This document shows positions 30,002-34,545 of a stretch of 34,545 nt of DNA, one piece after another; within the stretch, counting starts at the first letter, position 1; each line of letters begins with the position of its first letter. Location of the stretch: positions 1 through 34,545 of the forward strand of contig SYCI01000009.1 in NCBI GenBank assembly GCA_005787035.1, read 5' to 3'. Below the pieces are notes generated by a model that made no database searches, was not told the DNA's origin, and saw only the letters and a list, made by a program, of their open reading frames with translations. The translations under genes were made by a program, and so were the position numbers. The stretch comes from Actinomycetota bacterium (GTDB taxonomy: Bacteria > Actinomycetota > Acidimicrobiia > Acidimicrobiales > Ilumatobacteraceae).

Positions 30002-31327
30002 TCAGCCCTCGATCAAACGGTCGGTGAGCGCTTCGAAGGTCGAATCGGCATCGGGCGCCACTCCCCGGACGAGCAGACCCCGAAGCGAGAGGCCGAAGAA
30101 CACGAGGGCGGCGAGCGAACTCGTCACGAGAGCGATCTCGACGCGCAAGAACAGATCGTCGGCCGCGAGCCAGCAGGTCAGCACGAACACGAGCATCGAC
30201 ATCAGCCAGCCGATCCCCACCCGTGCGTGACCATGTAGCGCGATGACCGCTTGCGCGGTACCGAGCGCCACCATGTACACCGCACTACCCAGCGCAAGCA
30301 TCGTGAGAGTGCGTCGATCGAGCCCGCCGTCGTACATGAGATCGAGGACCGGTGGGCCGAATGCGAAGGAAGCGATCGTTCCGAGCGCGCCGACGCCGAT
30401 CACGACGATCATGAGACGACGGAACCCGAGACGGAATTCGCTGAGATCACCTTGCGCGGCGAGTCGTGCGAGTCGGGGCAGGAGTGCGGCCTGGACGGCT
30501 TGGAACAAGAACAACGGAACACGCGAGAGCAGGACGCCGTTGCCGAAATGGGTCACCTTCTCCGATTCGGAGGCCGACGCGAGGATGTCGATGGCGATGG
30601 GCCCGGCATTCACGAGGCCGGCACCCATCAGTGAACCGAGCAGCAACCAACCGAGGTTCGGGGTGACCTCCGACCACGGTGCGGCCGGGCCGGACTCGGT
30701 GGCGAGCTGACCGCGCGAGGCGACGATGAGTACCCCACTCAGCGGGGACAAGGCGATCAACATCGCGTAGGCGCCCACTTCCTCGATTCCGAGTTGCCAC
30801 AGCACGATGCAACCGATCACGCGAACGAGACCATCGGCACCCATGACGATCCCGTAAGCGGCGAAACGCCCTTCACCCGAGCAGATGCCGCGCGCGAGAT
30901 GCGTGGGCGCATACGTCGTGAAGGCGATGATCAGGCCGAGTGTCACGAGCCCGTAGCCCTCGAAGAACTCGCGAGTCGCCAGGCCGCTGAACGCAGCGAG
31001 GAGCACGATCACCGCGCCGGCGATCACCCCACCGAGCGGTACGACGCGATCGACGATCGGCCGGCCACCGATCCCGAGTGCTCGGCGGTGGGCGAGGGCC
31101 CGACCCATCTCCTGTTCGAGGGGTAAGAAGAAGCCCGGGGCGAGAACGAAGGTCGCGAACCAGAGCGCCACGATCGGTTTGAAGGCGTCCTTCCCCAGAG
31201 CCTCTTGTCCGACCTTGAAGAACGCGTAACTCGACAGTCCGGCGATCAGGAGACCGGCTCCCACGGCGAGGGTGCCCTCCGGAAGGGGGAGACGAGATTC
31301 GTCGCGGGCTCCAGTCGTCGTGTCCAA
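30002..31327 (-). CDS. Polysaccharide flippase-like membrane protein
   Basis: 441 residues with about twelve hydrophobic segments across the whole length, the layout of MOP-superfamily oligosaccharide flippases (Wzx / RfbX). Near the N-terminus GAGLLIAGLSSYAFFKVGQE and FVLAPGFFLPLEQEMGRALA resemble the first two helices of such proteins, where the EQE segment lies after helix 2. A role in moving lipid-linked glycan repeats across the inner membrane is inferred from fold and locus; no Wzx-specific motif was seen. The start is TTG 31327, 8 bases after a TAGCGT box; a TTG start on a leaderless message is unusual. It abuts gmd. Confidence 0.78.
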   Translation of the reverse strand: MDTTTGARDESRLPLPEGTLAVGAGLLIAGLSSYAFFKVGQEALGKDAFKPIVALWFATFVLAPGFFLPLEQEMGRALAHRRALGIGGRPIVDRVVPLGGVIAGAVIVLLAAFSGLATREFFEGYGLVTLGLIIAFTTYAPTHLARGICSGEGRFAAYGIVMGADGLVRVIGCIVLWQLGIEEVGAYAMLIALSPLSGVLIVASRGQLATESGPAAPWSEVTPNLGWLLLGSLMGAGLVNAGPIAIDILASASESEKVTHFGNGVLLSRVPLFLFQAVQAALLPRLARLAAQGDLSEFRLGFRRLMIVVIGVGALGTIASFAFGPPVLDLMYDGGLDRRTLTMLALGSAVYMVALGTAQAVIALHGHARVGIGWLMSMLVFVLTCWLAADDLFLRVEIALVTSSLAALVFFGLSLRGLLVRGVAPDADSTFEALTDRLIEG

Positions 31328-31335
31328 GCGTCGTC

Positions 31336-31341
31336 ACGCTA
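31336..31341 (-). promoter_or_regulatory. -10 box for the flippase gene
   Basis: TAGCGT on the minus strand, 8 bases before TTG 31327. Confidence 0.5.
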
Positions 31342-31429
31342 GCGATAACGATCTCGGGAGGTCTCGTATTCACGCTGGTCAGGCACGGGGTCGAGAGCGC
31401 GGCGACTCCATCGGGGCTGGTCAGACGGG

Positions 31430-31435
31430 TAGCCT
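31430..31435 (+). promoter_or_regulatory. -10 box for the large GT2 gene
   Basis: TAGCCT, 9 bases before GTG 31445; divergent from the flippase promoter about 90 bases away. Confidence 0.5.
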
Positions 31436-31444
31436 CGGCGCATC

Positions 31445-34400
31445 GTGGAGTCATCAGCCACCAGTGCCGGTCCGGCGACCCCGGTTACTCGACCGGCGTC
31501 GCCGACCAGCTCGGACTCGGCCTTGCCGGGGGTCGTGGCGACGGTCGTCGTCGGGCCGCCGAGCCCCGATCTGGAGGTGACGCTCGCGGGACTGGTCGCC
31601 CAGGACTATCCGGCCCTGCAGATCCTCGTGCTCGTGACCAACGACGACGATCAGGCCTCGATTTCCGAGCGGGTGAAGGCAGTCGTCCCGCAGGCTCATG
31701 TCCGCGGAGTCGGTCGTGACGTCGGATTCGGTGTCGCAGCGAACCAAGTTTTGAAATTGGTCGAAGGTGACGGCGGATTCTTCCTCCTCATGCACGACGA
31801 CGTCGTTCTCGAACCGACAGCGGTTCGGATGCTCGTCGAGGAGATGTTCCGATCGAACGCCGGTTTGGCCGGTCCCAAACTCATGAATTGGGACGAACCA
31901 GGGATGTTGTCGTCGGTCGGATTCGATGTCGACCGATTCGGCGAACTCGACGACGGTCTCGAGGCCCACGAGATCGACCAGGAACAGCACGACGCGGTGC
32001 GCGACGTCTTCGCGTTGTCGTCGGCGTGTCTCCTCGTGCGCGCCGACCTCTTCCGGCGACTGGGTGGATTCGAGTCGAGCATCGACTTCCACGGCGAGAA
32101 CCTCGATCTCTGTTGGCGAGCCCACATGGCCGGAGCGCGAGTGCTCATCGTCCCGGCGGCCGTGGCCCGACATCATCGGCGATTCGCCGATCGCCGTCCT
32201 GATCTGGTGAGTGATCACCAAGCCGAGACCAACCGCATCTCCACTGTGCTGTCGCTGACCGGAGCCGCCCGTCTGCCACTGGTGATCGTGGGGATCCTGG
32301 CGCTGTCGATCGCGTCGGCGGCCGTGGCCCTCGTGCGCGGTCGTCCACGTATCGCCGGCGGACGACTGCTCGCACCGTTACTCGCTCTCGGCGATGTGAT
32401 GTCGATCCTCCGACGCCGACGCGCCGTACGCCCGATCCGCGAGGTTCCCGATCGAGAGGTTGCCGATCTGCAGGTTTCGGGCAGTGTTCGTTGGGGTCGC
32501 TTCGTTCGTCATCGGCAGACGATCGACTCCGTCGAATCCTCTCCTTCCGTCGACCGTACGCCGCTGGCCTTGGCGGTGTGGGGCGCTTTGCTCGTCCTCT
32601 TACTTCTCGGAGCGCGTCGCATCATCACCGACGGTGTCCGCCCGATCGGCGAGATGCTCCCCGTGCCCGATTCGCCCGTCGATCTCGTCCGCTCGTACGT
32701 GTCCGGCTGGTGGGATCGGGGACTCGGTGTCACGACGGCTCAGCCGACCGGCCTCGTCTTCCTCGGTCTGGCCGGCATCATCGGCCTCGGCCAGATGGGT
32801 TTCGTCCAGACGTTCGGTGTTCTCGCGCTGATCGCTGGAGGTTGGCTCGGGATGGCTCGCCTCGGTGGAATCGTGGGCAATCAGCGAGCCCGGTTGGTGG
32901 CCGTCGTCGTTTACGCGGCGATGCCTCTGCCGTACGCCGCAGTGGCTTCGGGTCGTTCGTCATCGCTCATCGCCTATGCAGTCCTGCCCTGGGTCCTGCA
33001 CCTCGGTCTTCGCTTCAGCGGACTCGGGTCGCCGATTCACGACGACGCTGATCGAGAGTCGGTCGAACATCCTCCGACGGCGCAGCGAGTCGTCCTGATC
33101 GCGAAATTGACCGCACTGATCGCGTCGACGGCCGCGTTCGCGCCCTCGGTGGCGGTGGTGGCTCTCGTCGCCTTGGCCTTGTTCTCACTGGTCGGTCCAC
33201 TCGCCGGCGGATCATGGCGAGCGGCCGGACTCGGTGTCGCATCTTCGATCGTGGCCTTCACCGGCGCCATCGTGCTCAATCTGCCGTGGTCCCTGCGATG
33301 GATCGATGCCGACGGTTGGGTTGCGGTAGTGGGCGCGAAGTCACTCGTCGAGTCGGGGCGGGGACTGTCGAAGCTCATGCAATTCGACATCGGTCCGACG
33401 ACACTCGGGTTCCTCGTGCTGGCTGGTTACTTCCCCGTCGTGGTGTCGATCCTCGTGGCCCGTCGGTGGCGTTTCGCGTGGGCACTGCGCGGCGCAGTTT
33501 TGGTCTCGGCCTTCCTCCTCCTCGCCGCGGTGTCCGATCGTCGGGACACGCCGATTCGGTTGCCGGAAACGGGTGTCCTGTTGGCCCCGGTCGCCATTGG
33601 CATCGCTCTTGGTTGTTGGGCTCTCGTCATGGCGTTCGAACGCGATGTACGTGGTGGTGGATTCGGTCTGCGTCAACCACTCGGACTCCTCGGCTTGTTG
33701 GCGCTTCCCGTGGTGGCCTTTCCGGTGCTCGCGGTGGCCGTCGATGGGGGATGGAACCAGCCACGGGTCTCACTCGTCGCGCAGATCGCCGAACTCCTTC
33801 CCGAACGAGCCGAGGAGGGTGGATACCGAGTTCTCTATCTCGGCGACCCGGCCGTTATCCCGGGTTCCGATCGCGAAGTCGCCGACGGCGTGGCGTACAA
33901 CGTCGTGAATGGCGGCGAGCTCGGCATCGCCGATGCGTGGTCGTCACCGTCGGCGGTGGAGCAACGTGGAATGGACGAAGCGGTCGACGCGCTCATGCGG
34001 CGCACCACGATCCGGGTCGGTCGGCTCGTGGCTCCGCTCGGAGTCCGCTATTTCGTGGTCCCGATCGTCGATCGCGTGCGGTCGGAGGTCGACGCACCGG
34101 CCGCGCTTCCTACCGGTCTGATCGATTCACTCGGTGAGCAACTCGATCTGCGGGCGGTGTACAGCCCGGCCAGCATGGTCGTCTACGAGAATCTGCAGTG
34201 GATCCCCACGACTTCGATCCTGAGCCCATCGGCGGCCTCGAGTCGTGAAGAAGGTGGGGCGTCGTCGTTGATCACCGCCGAACTCGGTGGTTCGCGTCCG
34301 GTGATGTCCGACTTCAGCGCCTGGACATCCACCGCGCAGGAGATCGACGGAGGGGTGCTGAACCTCGGCGTTCCCTTCGACCGCCGTTGGCACGCAACGG

Positions 34401-34545
34401 TCGGTGGGCGAGAAATCGCTCCCGAGGGTTCGTTCGGCTCGGTCATGGCTTTCGACCTCGGCACCGGCGGTGAGGTCGTGCTCGAGTACGACGCGCCATG
34501 GAGTCGCATCGGGTGGATCGTTCTGCAGGCCGCTCTCTGGATCGC
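31445..34545 (+). CDS. Very large family 2 glycosyltransferase with multi-helix membrane region (open at right edge)
   Basis: One frame stays open for 1,033 codons from GTG 31445 to the window end, with no stop. After a Ser/Thr/Pro-rich N-terminus (1-28), residues about 30-260 form a GT-A domain: VVATVVVGPP, FLLMHDDVVLEP (HDD 117-119), DVFALSSACLLVRADLFRRL and GENLDLCWRAHMAG (217-230), the acceptor-site motif of rhamnosyl/galactofuranosyl-type GT2 enzymes. From about residue 275 on there are many hydrophobic segments (such as LPLVIVGILALSIASAAVAL and LALAVWGALLVLLLLGA), then a mainly soluble, beta-rich region from about residue 780. This plan matches the 1,000-plus-residue actinobacterial GT2 membrane proteins found near F420 and mannose genes. 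The transferred sugar is unknown. Confidence 0.85.
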   Translation, partial: MESSATSAGPATPVTRPASPTSSDSALPGVVATVVVGPPSPDLEVTLAGLVAQDYPALQILVLVTNDDDQASISERVKAVVPQAHVRGVGRDVGFGVAANQVLKLVEGDGGFFLLMHDDVVLEPTAVRMLVEEMFRSNAGLAGPKLMNWDEPGMLSSVGFDVDRFGELDDGLEAHEIDQEQHDAVRDVFALSSACLLVRADLFRRLGGFESSIDFHGENLDLCWRAHMAGARVLIVPAAVARHHRRFADRRPDLVSDHQAETNRISTVLSLTGAARLPLVIVGILALSIASAAVALVRGRPRIAGGRLLAPLLALGDVMSILRRRRAVRPIREVPDREVADLQVSGSVRWGRFVRHRQTIDSVESSPSVDRTPLALAVWGALLVLLLLGARRIITDGVRPIGEMLPVPDSPVDLVRSYVSGWWDRGLGVTTAQPTGLVFLGLAGIIGLGQMGFVQTFGVLALIAGGWLGMARLGGIVGNQRARLVAVVVYAAMPLPYAAVASGRSSSLIAYAVLPWVLHLGLRFSGLGSPIHDDADRESVEHPPTAQRVVLIAKLTALIASTAAFAPSVAVVALVALALFSLVGPLAGGSWRAAGLGVASSIVAFTGAIVLNLPWSLRWIDADGWVAVVGAKSLVESGRGLSKLMQFDIGPTTLGFLVLAGYFPVVVSILVARRWRFAWALRGAVLVSAFLLLAAVSDRRDTPIRLPETGVLLAPVAIGIALGCWALVMAFERDVRGGGFGLRQPLGLLGLLALPVVAFPVLAVAVDGGWNQPRVSLVAQIAELLPERAEEGGYRVLYLGDPAVIPGSDREVADGVAYNVVNGGELGIADAWSSPSAVEQRGMDEAVDALMRRTTIRVGRLVAPLGVRYFVVPIVDRVRSEVDAPAALPTGLIDSLGEQLDLRAVYSPASMVVYENLQWIPTTSILSPSAASSREEGGASSLITAELGGSRPVMSDFSAWTSTAQEIDGGVLNLGVPFDRRWHATVGGREIAPEGSFGSVMAFDLGTGGEVVLEYDAPWSRIGWIVLQAALWI

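Overview
The window is high-GC, densely packed DNA from an actinobacterium. A WhiB-type iron-sulfur protein, a PafB/PafC pair of WYL regulators, three coenzyme F420 genes (cofC, cofD, cofE), a TIGR03084-type protein, an LmbE-family deacetylase and many GTG starts support this. Thr/Pro-rich tails on exported proteins, a histone-like Lys/Ala/Pro protein and the gene order fit class Acidimicrobiia best. That class assignment is inference; the phylum is well supported.

Layout. 1-2190: the 5' part of argG (running off the left edge), a tyrosine/dual-specificity phosphatase, a small membrane protein and a family 2 glycosyltransferase. 2245-6551: cell-envelope genes (L,D-transpeptidase, a lipoprotein zinc peptidase with an internal duplication, a DUF305 protein, biotin transporter BioY, a small lipoprotein). 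6582-11631: a RarD-type exporter, then a pgi-pafB-pafC operon and a DEDDh exonuclease. 11666-14495: whiB, a PIN-PhoH ATPase, a roughly 440-base gene-poor stretch, a 34-residue peptide, a 90-residue Lys/Ala/Pro repeat protein and a strong terminator. 14524-19742: a TIGR03084 protein, LmbE deacetylase overlapping cofC, gpsA with a coupled unknown gene, and an FMN reductase.

19828-34545 is a surface-glycan locus. Three GT4 glycosyltransferases lie head to tail with overlapping ends. They are followed by an exported His-rich unknown protein, a sugar-1-phosphate nucleotidyltransferase and an SDR that lacks its catalytic Tyr/Lys. On the opposite strand a fourth GT4 leads into cofD and cofE. Then come GDP-mannose 4,6-dehydratase, a flippase-like membrane protein and a very large family 2 glycosyltransferase that is still open at the right edge (at least 1,033 codons). 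The genes suggest making GDP-mannose-derived sugars, assembling a glycan on a lipid carrier and exporting it.

Two window-wide patterns stand out. At least twelve genes have a TANNNT box 6-9 bases before the start codon and no Shine-Dalgarno sequence, which is the signature of leaderless transcription. This pattern also fixes several start codons. Second, seven of eight convergent gene pairs overlap or end within 7 bases of each other. No tRNA, rRNA, CRISPR array, insertion sequence or phage gene was seen.
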